Below, in pieces: positions 33,339-41,834 of a stretch of 64,000 nucleotides of DNA. The notes below the pieces were generated by a model, which was not told the DNA's origin, did not search any database, and saw only the letters and a program-made list of their open reading frames with translations. The first letter of the stretch is position 1. Each line of letters opens with the position of its first letter. The position numbers and the translations under genes are program-made. The stretch lies in assembly GCF_037300705.1 (NCBI RefSeq), contig NZ_CP147776.1, positions 3,348,001 through 3,412,000 on the forward strand, in the 5' to 3' direction. The stretch is from Massilia sp. W12. Lineage in GTDB: Bacteria; Pseudomonadota; Gammaproteobacteria; Burkholderiales; Burkholderiaceae_D.

Positions 33339-33530
33339 ATGCAAATCAATCACTCATTTGACGTTTCCCCAGAAATCGGTGCGGAAGTTGAAGTCCTGAA
33401 TGGCGCACACTATTTCCTTCTTGAACCAGAAGTGAAGGATAGCGGTTTCGATTGCGCTGGCACGGTCGGCACTTTTGGCTCCGCTGGTGGTTGTGCTGGC
33501 ACCTTCGGTACATTCGGCTGCTGTTGCTGA
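33339..33530 (+). CDS. Azole-RiPP precursor peptide 4
   Basis: This is a 63-residue peptide with the same leader type as precursors 1 and 2 (NGAHYFLLEPE ending) and a GAGAG ribosome site. The core triplets have first-position residues C, T, T, S, then C, T, T, then CCC. It is last of the precursor set and is followed by a large hairpin and the transporter and enzyme genes. Confidence 0.9.
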   Translation: MQINHSFDVSPEIGAEVEVLNGAHYFLLEPEVKDSGFDCAGTVGTFGSAGGCAGTFGTFGCCC

Positions 33531-33541
33531 GTTAGCATGTA

Positions 33542-33582
33542 AGTGCACATGCATGCACTAACTTGAGCATGCATGTGCCACT
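33542..33582 (+). terminator. Strong hairpin between precursors and biosynthetic genes
   Basis: GCACATGCATGC (33545-33556) pairs perfectly with GCATGCATGTGC (33567-33578). AGT/ACT extends the stem to 15 pairs with one bulged C, and the loop has 10 bases. CTCTTT follows. It starts 12 bases after the fourth precursor. It is probably a partial terminator or an mRNA-protecting structure that gives more precursor than enzyme transcript. Confidence 0.65.
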
Positions 33583-33647
33583 CTTTACGCATGTGGCGAG
33601 AATGGTGGGGATTGCAATGAATATATGTAGGGTACGAGGTTGATGGC

Positions 33648-34667
33648 ATGATTCAAGCCGATGAAATAAATGAAACACCCAATGTCGAGAAAATAGCGAG
33701 CAGTGGGAATCGAGCCGGTGCAGTTATGGATTCTTCCGATCCCAGCGTCCCATGTCTGGAGGTTGTCAACACTTCCATAAGTTATGGGGATTTCATTGCT
33801 CTCGACGGGGTTGATCTAAAAATTCAATCCGGTGAGATCGTCGGAATACTTGGCCCAAACGGCGCCGGGAAGTCCACACTGATCCGCGCATGTGAGGGAT
33901 TGGAAAAGATAGACCAAGGACGCATCTTGCTCCTGGGTAAAGATATTTCCGTAGAGCGAAAAGCGCTGGAAGGACGAATTGGCGTAGTGTTGCAACGGCC
34001 AAAATTTTCCAGCTATGCGACGGTTCGTGAAACCATTGATTTGTTTCGCTCGTTCCGTGCCTGTGGCAGTGAGCCAGAACGCCTGACAGAGGCGTTGGGG
34101 CTGAATTCAAAGCTTGACGTCAAAATATCAAAACTATCCGGAGGGGAACGCCAACGTCTAGCTGTGCTCATTGGATTGATGGGAAGACACGAGCTAATTC
34201 TCTTGGATGAGCCGACATCGGAACTGGACCCCCAGGCGCGCAGGGTTGTCTGGCAACTGATTTCTCAAGTCGCACGTCAGCATAATAGTGCGATTCTGAT
34301 GACTACCCATCAGATGGAAGAGGCCGAGGTTCTGTGCGATCGCGTCTACATTATCGATCATGGCAAAATTATTGCCAGCGGTAATCCGGCGCAAGTAATC
34401 TTCGACAACTGCGAGGAAATGTCTGTATTGGTAACAATTCAGGCTGATGCGATGGAAGCAGTAGGAGCTGCTTACCCCAATATCGCCAGTACCAGACACG
34501 GTCAGTTCATTAAATGTCATATAAAGGTAGCGGCAGTTGAGGAGGGCCAGAAGCTGATGCGAGAATTACTTGAACGGTTTGGTTCTGCGGTTGTAGATGT
34601 TGGACTGCAACGTTCAAATCTGGAAGATGTCTTTATTAAGCTAACTGGCGCGCATCTCCGTGACTAA
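33648..34667 (+). CDS. ABC transporter ATP-binding protein (ABC-2 exporter)
   Basis: The 339-residue ATPase has Walker A GPNGAGKST, signature LSGGERQRL and Walker B LILLDEPTSELD, with a C-terminal extension typical of CcmA/NatA-like drug or peptide exporters. About 35 polar residues precede the ATPase fold; this extension is unusual. A GAGG ribosome site supports 33648. The paired permease follows after 18 bases. In RiPP clusters such pairs export the product or give immunity; which applies here is not shown. Confidence 0.92.
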   Translation: MIQADEINETPNVEKIASSGNRAGAVMDSSDPSVPCLEVVNTSISYGDFIALDGVDLKIQSGEIVGILGPNGAGKSTLIRACEGLEKIDQGRILLLGKDISVERKALEGRIGVVLQRPKFSSYATVRETIDLFRSFRACGSEPERLTEALGLNSKLDVKISKLSGGERQRLAVLIGLMGRHELILLDEPTSELDPQARRVVWQLISQVARQHNSAILMTTHQMEEAEVLCDRVYIIDHGKIIASGNPAQVIFDNCEEMSVLVTIQADAMEAVGAAYPNIASTRHGQFIKCHIKVAAVEEGQKLMRELLERFGSAVVDVGLQRSNLEDVFIKLTGAHLRD

Positions 34668-34685
34668 TATTATTTAGGGGGTATC

Positions 34686-35732
34686 TTGTTTCGTCAGTTT
34701 TTATTACGTTGCTATCGCTCTTTCTCCAGAAACATTGTGGTTAGCATCCTGCCATTAGCGATGCCAATGATTTTTTTGCTCTTGTTTCTTGATGCGACCA
34801 AAGGTGCTGGTGCGCCTCCGTCTTTCAGGATTGGTGTCGCTCAGGAAGCAGCGTCAAGTCCTTGGGTTGATGAGTTGATGGCAAAAGGAGTGGTTCGTAT
34901 CGACACGCTCACGTCAGAGGCAAAGGCAGACACGATCGACAGTCGTAAACACGATGCGATTTTGCTGGCTCCAGACAAGACTGGGGTTCCTGTTTTAATG
35001 GTTCGTGAAGGCTTGATGCCTTGGGCACGCGTGCTTACAGCAGATAAGCTCGTCAACAGCGCTGAGGGCGGCGCTACCGCGAGACCTCGGATTGATATTC
35101 GCGAGATCAAGGTGAGCAATAATGATTACCTTTCGTTCATTCTGCCAGGATTGTTCGTGATGGTGTTAATTCAGTTGGCGATGACATCAACAGCAAATGT
35201 CGTACTCAATGATCGTGCGGACGGTACGTTTCGGCTTGTCTCTTCGGTCAAGGGCGCAATCTTACCGCTGGTGGCGGCTGAGATTTTGTTTAGGTTAATT
35301 TTCGCTTGTGTCTGCTATTGCCTCATGTTGCTGGCGATTTCCCAGTCAACCACAGGGTGGATCAATTCGACAATCTTTCCGTTCACTGCCGTATTTATGC
35401 TGGGTGCGGTAATGATGGTGGTATTTGGCTACACATTAGGCGGGCTGCTGCCAGGCAGAAGAAATTGGACTGCGGTCATCACTTTAATGGGATTGGCATT
35501 TTGGTTCTTTTCTGACATCCTGTTTCCCGCTAGTCAGCATGCGCTTGCGCGTCCGCTGGCATTGGTGTTGCCGCCAACGTATTTAACTGATGCACTGCGA
35601 CAAATTGCAACAGGCAAGCCAGGTACATTTCCTCTTTATGTTGATATCGGCGCCATGGTGTTCGTGCTGGTGGTATCAACTGTGATCAGTATCCGCTATT
35701 TCCGTTTTGAAACGAATGACGACCGTTTATAA
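34686..35732 (+). CDS. ABC-2 type transporter permease
   Basis: The 348-residue protein has one N-terminal membrane helix (about 16-34), a periplasmic domain (about 35-150), and five more helices, the ABC2_membrane_3/YhgE-like layout. A TTG start is used, with AGGGGG eight bases upstream. It partners the ATPase just before it. The FILPGLFVMVLIQLAMTSTA and ATLxFWFFSDILFPASQ-like stretches fit ABC-2 permeases. Confidence 0.88.
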   Translation: MFRQFLLRCYRSFSRNIVVSILPLAMPMIFLLLFLDATKGAGAPPSFRIGVAQEAASSPWVDELMAKGVVRIDTLTSEAKADTIDSRKHDAILLAPDKTGVPVLMVREGLMPWARVLTADKLVNSAEGGATARPRIDIREIKVSNNDYLSFILPGLFVMVLIQLAMTSTANVVLNDRADGTFRLVSSVKGAILPLVAAEILFRLIFACVCYCLMLLAISQSTTGWINSTIFPFTAVFMLGAVMMVVFGYTLGGLLPGRRNWTAVITLMGLAFWFFSDILFPASQHALARPLALVLPPTYLTDALRQIATGKPGTFPLYVDIGAMVFVLVVSTVISIRYFRFETNDDRL

Positions 35733-35745
35733 GTAGGATCCAAAT

Positions 35746-36621
35746 ATGCAAGCAAATAACTCATTAGTTGAAGCGTCAGAAAATCAACCGGCTATCCGCG
35801 ATCTTGACATGGTGTTGCTCTACCCAGGGGCTATCGATGGAGGCGCTGAGCAAGTCATCATTGGATTGATACCTGAAGTGGTGCAGCGTCCGGAAGTCAC
35901 AGCTTGGGCATTTGAACGCACTTTAGAGCCTGTCCCGGTGGTCGCGCTTTTGCTCGATGTTGAAGCGGATGCGTTGGCCGATGTCGTCGATCTCTGCGAG
36001 GATTGGCTATCGTCGCGGTTGGTTGATGATCCCGTGTTGGTAATGCCGCCCTTGGTTGATATGCCAAGCAGTGGTTCGAGAGAAAATTTGCCTTGGGGCG
36101 TGCGTCAGTCAAAGATCAATGCAGCAGCAGGCGCCGGCAAACTCAGACAACACATCGCACAGGAACAGGCAATCTGTGAGCTTGCATTGGCCGTACTGAG
36201 TAATGTACGGGACAATGCTTGGGACAGAAAAACAATTGCTCCCACACTGCTATATACCATACTCCAGCATGTAGCTGGAGAAGCTCAGGTCGCGACTGTT
36301 GCATATCAAATGATGCAACATCTCCTTTCCGAGCATCCAGCCAAGGAAACATTAATCCGGCAATTCAGAATGAATGCGCACAAACTGGTCAAGGCGGATG
36401 TGCAAATATTGCTTCAAGGCGCCACGCATGACGAGTTTCAGTCAGCACTGAGCACGCAGCTTGACAAATTGAAAAGTATTATGGTTGCGCAGGATGTGGC
36501 TGGCAATAATGCTTTTGTTTCTGCGTTCTGGAAGCGCTTGGCGGGCAGCATTGGTTTTACAGCAGTTGAGGCTGCTTATCTCGCCTGCCTCGTTGCAAGC
36601 AATGGACGGGCCGAACAGTGA
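35746..36621 (+). CDS. Unknown RiPP-cluster protein, possibly SpaB_C-like
   Basis: The 291-residue protein was not recognised with confidence. The N-terminal part (about 19-100) reads DLDMVLLYPGAIDGGAEQVI, then IPEVVQRPEVTAWAFER and VVALLLDVEADAL. This spacing is faintly like the SpaB_C (thiopeptide-type biosynthesis) fold, where an aromatic-RY segment precedes an HLRLR strand. The rest (about 110-290) is helical. The gene ends overlapping the YcaO start (GTGA), so it is made with the cyclodehydratase. It may be a tailoring enzyme or scaffold. No catalytic motif is clear. Confidence 0.6.
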   Translation: MQANNSLVEASENQPAIRDLDMVLLYPGAIDGGAEQVIIGLIPEVVQRPEVTAWAFERTLEPVPVVALLLDVEADALADVVDLCEDWLSSRLVDDPVLVMPPLVDMPSSGSRENLPWGVRQSKINAAAGAGKLRQHIAQEQAICELALAVLSNVRDNAWDRKTIAPTLLYTILQHVAGEAQVATVAYQMMQHLLSEHPAKETLIRQFRMNAHKLVKADVQILLQGATHDEFQSALSTQLDKLKSIMVAQDVAGNNAFVSAFWKRLAGSIGFTAVEAAYLACLVASNGRAEQ

Positions 36622-37970
36622 AAATTAGACCTAGCATCACATCCATGTTATTGGAGCAGGAAGCTGCATATCCCTTTATTCGACTCGCCCAGCCTTTTGC
36701 TGGTGTGACCGGAATTCCTGAGCTTACCCGTACTGTGGAATTGGGCCAACCCGAGCTTGAAGTTGCGATATCGCGAGTGGGAGATGTGTCCGCTTTGTTT
36801 CCTGGCTTACGCTCAGGCGATGGGCGTACCTATGCTAACAGTGGCGGTATGAACGGCGCATGCGCAGACGAAAATCCAGAACTGGCTATAGTTAAATCCA
36901 TTGCCGAGGCTGCTGAGCGCTACGCTATGACTGTGATAGGCAACGATGAGGTTGTGGTCGCTACAGCAAATGAACTTGGAGCTGAAGCGCTGGATTGGCG
37001 TTTGTTTCCGCGCTGCCTTGATCATGAGTACGCGAATTTTCCCGCCATAGTTCCCTTCGATCCAGATAAAAGGATGCGATGGGTGAAGGGAATTTCTTTG
37101 GTGAGTGGCCGCCGTTTGCATGTTCCGGTCGCGATGACGCACATTTCGGCGGTTAGCCGTCGCGCTGAATCATTTTCCCTGCCTATCTCGACTGGTGTTG
37201 CTGTGCACACCTGCATTTACGAAGCCACAGCCAGGGCGATCATGGAAGTAGTCGAGCGCGATTCAATTGCATTGACCTGGTATTTGCGCCAACCGCTGCC
37301 AAGAATTCAAATCAGCTCAGAGCGCGTTGAACTTTATCGCGAGCGCTTCAAAGCCTTTGAAAGCAGCCAGATTACGCAATACTTGTTTGATGCAACGACC
37401 GACCTGGGTATTCCGGTTGTGTACGGCCTGATGGTTGCGCCTGGGCATCCATCAGCAGCCATTGTGGTCACCGCTGCAAGTGACCTTAACCCGGTTTCAG
37501 CCTGTGCTAAGGCGATGCGTGAGGCGGTTTCCACGAGATTGGCGGTCATTGCATCGTCTGAAGTGCCTGCAAGTCCAGAAGCCTGCATCAAACTCGAACA
37601 TGGAGCAGTCTATATGGGGGCGCAATCAAGGATGAAGGAATTTGACTTCCTTCTCAAGTCCAAGCAAAGTATGGATATTGAAAATATCGCAAATCGTGAC
37701 GTTGGCGACAGTCGTCGTAACCTGCTCTGGCTTATTAATCGGTTAAAGGAAAAAAATATTGAAGCCGTGGCGGTGGAATTAACGACAGAGGACCTTCGTG
37801 AGAGTGGTTTGCGTGCTGTGCGTGTCGTAATTCCACAGTTGATGCCTATGTCCTACGTCACGATGGCCCGTTTTCTTGCACATCCACGCTTATCACAGTA
37901 CGGTGAACTGGTCACTGGCGCCCCCTTTACGGCTGACATGGTCAACCCATTACCCCAACCTTTCGCGTGA
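36618..37970 (+). CDS. Azoline-forming YcaO cyclodehydratase
   Basis: YcaO proteins phosphorylate backbone amides so that Cys, Ser or Thr side chains close to azolines. The 450-residue protein has the ATP-binding SIAEAAERY (94-102) and the IMEVVERDS segment with the second ER-D group. The C-terminal PLPQP (444-448) two residues from the end is the PxPxP tail known from azoline-forming YcaOs, where it helps set the active site. No E1-like domain is fused; the partner is the next gene. It starts at a GTG overlapping the previous stop by four bases. Confidence 0.94.
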   Translation: MKIRPSITSMLLEQEAAYPFIRLAQPFAGVTGIPELTRTVELGQPELEVAISRVGDVSALFPGLRSGDGRTYANSGGMNGACADENPELAIVKSIAEAAERYAMTVIGNDEVVVATANELGAEALDWRLFPRCLDHEYANFPAIVPFDPDKRMRWVKGISLVSGRRLHVPVAMTHISAVSRRAESFSLPISTGVAVHTCIYEATARAIMEVVERDSIALTWYLRQPLPRIQISSERVELYRERFKAFESSQITQYLFDATTDLGIPVVYGLMVAPGHPSAAIVVTAASDLNPVSACAKAMREAVSTRLAVIASSEVPASPEACIKLEHGAVYMGAQSRMKEFDFLLKSKQSMDIENIANRDVGDSRRNLLWLINRLKEKNIEAVAVELTTEDLRESGLRAVRVVIPQLMPMSYVTMARFLAHPRLSQYGELVTGAPFTADMVNPLPQPFA

Positions 37971-38611
37971 CTTGGATGAATATTTTTTATAGTGGAATTT
38001 TTGGACGGCGTGCCGCAGATATTGCCGCGCTACGCTGTAATGATGCTTGTCTGATAGACATGAACCAAACCGACGCCGCAATAATTGCCAAGCAGTGTAA
38101 GGGCGGAAAGGCATTGGTTCTCCTTTCCGATGCCTCCGGTGCGGGATTGGATGCTTTGGCCACCGGATTTCGGGAGGCCGGTGTGGTCTGGACCGCCGTA
38201 AACTTGTACCCAGCCATGTTGCGCATTGGCCCGTTGATTAAAGCGGATGGAGTATGTTTTGAGTGTGCCACCCGCCGTTATTTGTCTGCGCCTGGTTCGG
38301 ACGGTCTTATGCGGTTGGAAGAACTGCTGCGTGGAGCCGCCGCCAAACAAGCCATCACATTCCCTGTGGTGCCTGCCACGGTCGTAGAGATGGCCGTTTC
38401 TGAAGCAATGCGCCAGATTAATGATGTGGAGCTTCCTGCTGGTTTTATACTTAAAGTGGATTTTGTTGATATCTCCATGACATCAGCAGTGGCGCGACCG
38501 CTGCATGGCTGCACTTGCTGCAACTTAACAAATAGAAACCGAACACCAGGAGAACGCTTCTATGCCGATCTGGAGAGTGACATGCTGGAATTGACCGGAG
38601 GCATTGCCTGA
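37967..38611 (+). CDS. E1-like (ocin-ThiF/C-protein type) cyclodehydratase partner
   Basis: The 214-residue protein has a Rossmann-like ThiF remnant and two Cys pairs, C97-x-x-C100 in GVCFECATRR and C182-x-x-C185 in HGCTCCN, that form the structural zinc site of TOMM E1-like proteins. Such partners bring leader and YcaO together and raise the cyclisation rate. It lacks a clear N-terminal winged-helix leader-binding domain, which is instead present in the following fusion protein. The GTG at 37967 overlaps the YcaO stop; an ATG at 37976 is an alternative. Confidence 0.82.
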   Translation: MTWMNIFYSGIFGRRAADIAALRCNDACLIDMNQTDAAIIAKQCKGGKALVLLSDASGAGLDALATGFREAGVVWTAVNLYPAMLRIGPLIKADGVCFECATRRYLSAPGSDGLMRLEELLRGAAAKQAITFPVVPATVVEMAVSEAMRQINDVELPAGFILKVDFVDISMTSAVARPLHGCTCCNLTNRNRTPGERFYADLESDMLELTGGIA

Positions 38612-40845
38612 TGAGCGAAATCACCGAATCTCCATCCGTTTGGATGATGTTGGAAGCTGACGAAGAAGTCGGCCATATGTTACGAGAGAAGCATCGCCTT
38701 GCGCACGGCGTACAGGCAATTTCCCACAGGGATGGGGTGGTTCTGCTCGGCGGCCCGGTGCCCGATATGTACAGTGGCTATGGCTTGCGCAAGGTTCTTT
38801 CTCAAGTGCTGCCGCTGTTGGACGGTGAACATACGATGCAGGAAATCGATCAATGTTGCCTTGAGATTGAGCCTCGCCAAATCAGGAACATTGTCGGCAA
38901 TCTGTTTATGAATGGTTTGTTGCGCACTGGCACAGCTTCAAGCCTAGAATCCGACATTGAAAAATACCTTGATCGTATGGTCGGCGTTACCGGGGTGTTT
39001 CGCTCCGGCAAGGATGCTGCCGTGGCTTTGCGTAATGCGCGGCTGGGTATATTTGCGCCGCAACAGATTCAGGATTGCTTGTGCGCGCAGTATGCTGAAA
39101 TGGAAGGTGGCGCTGCAATTAAAATTGGGCATGCGGACGATCTGACTCCGGAGTTGGATCTGCTTCTGGTGGTGGCGATTTCCGGGGATGTGGATCCAGC
39201 TGCAGTGTTTGAGCGCGCGAACCGTCTTGGTATTCCATCCTTGAACCTTGAGCTTGGTGGAAAGGACGCTCGTCTTGGGCCGTTAGTCGTGGCGCAAGTG
39301 AGCGCAAGCTATGCCTGTTATATGGCGGCCCATGCGCGACTGATTGATACGCCACGTCCATACGATCCGCATACGGCAATGTTCTGGTCTGCAGCTGCGT
39401 TGCACATGGCCATGTCGATCCTGACGCGAACCCTCAGACGGCCACCGGTAAATGCATTTGTGGACAATCAATGGCGATCAGGTCGGCAAATTGAGCGGCG
39501 CACTTCGATCGCTCGTTTGTATGGATGGATGCCGAATGGCGAACCGGTTCGCTTGCCCCTGGCAAATGGTCAGGCTGGTTATGAAGGCTGGAAACAGTAT
39601 TGCAGTATTGCATTACAAACGCAGGATTGGAATCCGGCAAATTCCTATCTGATCCATTTCAAACCTGAAAACATACAGTCTATATTCGAGCGGGTTCCGG
39701 CAATATTCAGCGGCATCAAGGTTGCTTTGCCTAAACATCGCCCCGGTGAGTTGTCAAGCTCCGCGCCACTATCTTTGTCATCCCTTGCCCTGCTGGCCGT
39801 CAATTCGGCCGGATTCCAGTTGCGCGATGGCGTTCCCCATCGACTGGTTCCAACGGGTGGTGGCTTGGGCTCCACTTTACTTATGTTTTTAGTGCGCGAT
39901 GTTGTCGGCCTGGAACCTGGCTGTTACTGGCTTGATGCCTATTCGGGCGATTTTGAGCGAATGAAAGACATCGACCTGACATCAGTATATGAATGGCTGA
40001 ACGTCAATCCTGCCGCGCCGGCGGTGATGCTCAGTTTTGCCAATGCCGGAAAAGTTGCGCGTAAGTATGGCCCATTCAGCATTAATATCTCGTGGTACGA
40101 CTCAGGCGTACTGCTGGCGTTTGCACGTAATGTCGGGGCCGCCTTGGGATTGCGTCTGATTGACCGCGCCCGCCCTCCCGCAGAATTGCTGATGACAAAG
40201 TTGGGACTTCCAGCCTCTGCGTTGATACCTACAGGCGTGATCGAGCTTGGGAACAATGAAAATGCTCCCGTGAGCATACCTTCACATGATCTCGAAGAGC
40301 TTCTTGCCCGCATATCAAAGCGGCGAGCAACGCGCAGCTGGGCTACCGATGTAACTAAGAAGGACGTCGCACGCTTCTGCTCCCTTGCAGATCAGACGCT
40401 CACCCGTCATGGCATAGTGTCTGGATTGGAGCTGGACATTTCTTTGCTATTGCTGCTTAAACTGTCAGACGGAGAGGACGGATTCTACGAATATCGGTTA
40501 GGTGGTGGTCTTCGTCTGATCAAAGCGCATGGGCGCCAACATCACGGTGACATCCTGTCCCAGGGACGGCTCACTGAAGCACCGATCATAGTATTGCCTC
40601 AGGTCAACTTGCGCACAGTGCTTGAAGTAATTGGCGACGACGGTGTAGAAACAGCCTATCGTGCAGTTGGCACGATTGTTGGGGATCTGTGGCTGAGCGC
40701 AGCTTTGATGGAAATGGTTGGCACTGCCTGTGGTGGAGCGTTTGAGGGGCGTATCCGATCTGTCACTGGGAATCATTGGCTGGAAAACTTCGCACCGCTG
40801 TCGCTTTGTCTGGGGCCAATCAAAAGCGCGCAGATGGAGGAGTAA
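38611..40845 (+). CDS. RRE/E1-like plus tandem SagB-type dehydrogenase fusion
   Basis: The 744-residue protein looks composite. Residues about 25-110 resemble a winged-helix RiPP recognition element (VVLLGG, then LLDGEHTMQEID). Residues about 125-270 are a degenerate E1-like domain with GPLVVAQVSASYACYMAAHA. Residues about 320-560 contain a SagB nitroreductase-like domain with VPTGGGLGSTLL and GLEPGCYWLDAYSGD. Residues about 575-744 form a second SagB-like unit with RRATRSW and GDLWLSAALMEM. SagB enzymes use FMN to oxidise azolines to thiazoles and oxazoles. The start overlaps the previous stop (TGATGA). Confidence 0.82.
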   Translation: MSEITESPSVWMMLEADEEVGHMLREKHRLAHGVQAISHRDGVVLLGGPVPDMYSGYGLRKVLSQVLPLLDGEHTMQEIDQCCLEIEPRQIRNIVGNLFMNGLLRTGTASSLESDIEKYLDRMVGVTGVFRSGKDAAVALRNARLGIFAPQQIQDCLCAQYAEMEGGAAIKIGHADDLTPELDLLLVVAISGDVDPAAVFERANRLGIPSLNLELGGKDARLGPLVVAQVSASYACYMAAHARLIDTPRPYDPHTAMFWSAAALHMAMSILTRTLRRPPVNAFVDNQWRSGRQIERRTSIARLYGWMPNGEPVRLPLANGQAGYEGWKQYCSIALQTQDWNPANSYLIHFKPENIQSIFERVPAIFSGIKVALPKHRPGELSSSAPLSLSSLALLAVNSAGFQLRDGVPHRLVPTGGGLGSTLLMFLVRDVVGLEPGCYWLDAYSGDFERMKDIDLTSVYEWLNVNPAAPAVMLSFANAGKVARKYGPFSINISWYDSGVLLAFARNVGAALGLRLIDRARPPAELLMTKLGLPASALIPTGVIELGNNENAPVSIPSHDLEELLARISKRRATRSWATDVTKKDVARFCSLADQTLTRHGIVSGLELDISLLLLLKLSDGEDGFYEYRLGGGLRLIKAHGRQHHGDILSQGRLTEAPIIVLPQVNLRTVLEVIGDDGVETAYRAVGTIVGDLWLSAALMEMVGTACGGAFEGRIRSVTGNHWLENFAPLSLCLGPIKSAQMEE

Positions 40846-40850
40846 GGGAA

Positions 40851-41834
40851 ATGAATGCCCTCACTATACAACTGGATCCCAATGTGGAGGTTCTCAACGA
40901 CGATCGAGGACGCATCGTCCTTCTCCCTCCTGACCATAGGAGCCCTATCCGCTTACCATCCAGCGATGCTGCACTTGTGTCGCATCTGCGCAGCGGTGTA
41001 TGTGATTTGCAAGGGAATAGTGAGATTGCATCTTTGTCGGAGGATCAGCGCAGCAGATTTCATAAAATCGCTGTTGCGCTGGATCGGGCTGGTCTTTTAG
41101 CTGGCCGCAGGGTTGCGCCTGGATTCCGCACGATTCGCTTTCGAAACTTAACCAGAATCTATGATGCGCTGGCTGCTGCATTAGTGCGGCCCATGCTCAG
41201 TTTGTTGTCGGTTCGTACACGTAGCTGGTTTCTGCTTTGTTTTACGATAGCAACGTTGATCGGGCTAGTTGCGGTATGGTGGTCAGTGCAAGGTCGCATG
41301 TTCGCTTCAGCGATCACCCCGTATTGGCTACTTGGAATCGCTTGCTTTTTGTTGTTATTTCCGTTCATTCACGAGTTCAGTCACGCTCTGGTGGGAAGAC
41401 TGTTCGGTTTGAAGGTAACAACAGTTGGCGCGCAACATCACGGCGGGTTCAGTTGGAGCCCTTTCGTCGAGGTTCGTCACGCACTTTTATCTTCAGACCC
41501 GAACGTGCGTATTTGGATTCCCTTGGCGGGAGTGGTGTGCAACTTATTTCTCGCACTACTGACAGGTCTGTGGTTGTTATCGGTGGAGCCAAGATCGCTC
41601 AGCGCCGGGGTAGCCGGCATGTTAACGCTATTGCTGCACATTCGTGTACTCATTGACGGTGGCCGGGCCTTTAAATCTGATGCCAGCCAAGCGCTGCGCA
41701 TTGCCAAAGAATTACTGCCACCGAGCGGCCATGTAAGACTCACAAGGGTAATGAGGGGGGGGCATGTGATTTTTTTTGTCTCTTGCATATGCATGGTTGC
41801 CTTGTCGTTTAAAGATTTTGGGATTTCTACGTGA
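40851..41834 (+). CDS. M50-like membrane zinc protease with N-terminal PqqD-like region
   Basis: This is a 327-residue protein starting at 40851 after GGAGGAGTAAGGGA. Residues 8-85 resemble a PqqD/RRE winged helix. Membrane helices then follow. The zinc motif HEFSH is at 174-178 inside a helix, and LIDGG with Asp269 matches the second M50 metal site. Such 'peptide zinc metalloproteases' accompany RiPP and other peptide exporters and are candidates for leader removal. Proteolysis of these precursors is inferred. It is coupled to the HlyD gene by a GTGA overlap. Confidence 0.8.
   Translation: MNALTIQLDPNVEVLNDDRGRIVLLPPDHRSPIRLPSSDAALVSHLRSGVCDLQGNSEIASLSEDQRSRFHKIAVALDRAGLLAGRRVAPGFRTIRFRNLTRIYDALAAALVRPMLSLLSVRTRSWFLLCFTIATLIGLVAVWWSVQGRMFASAITPYWLLGIACFLLLFPFIHEFSHALVGRLFGLKVTTVGAQHHGGFSWSPFVEVRHALLSSDPNVRIWIPLAGVVCNLFLALLTGLWLLSVEPRSLSAGVAGMLTLLLHIRVLIDGGRAFKSDASQALRIAKELLPPSGHVRLTRVMRGGHVIFFVSCICMVALSFKDFGIST

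Noticed and set aside
32619-33530. Four similar short units resembling a non-coding repeat array
   Set aside because: Each unit has a start, mostly a ribosome site and stop, and conserved leader/core architecture, so they are precursor genes.
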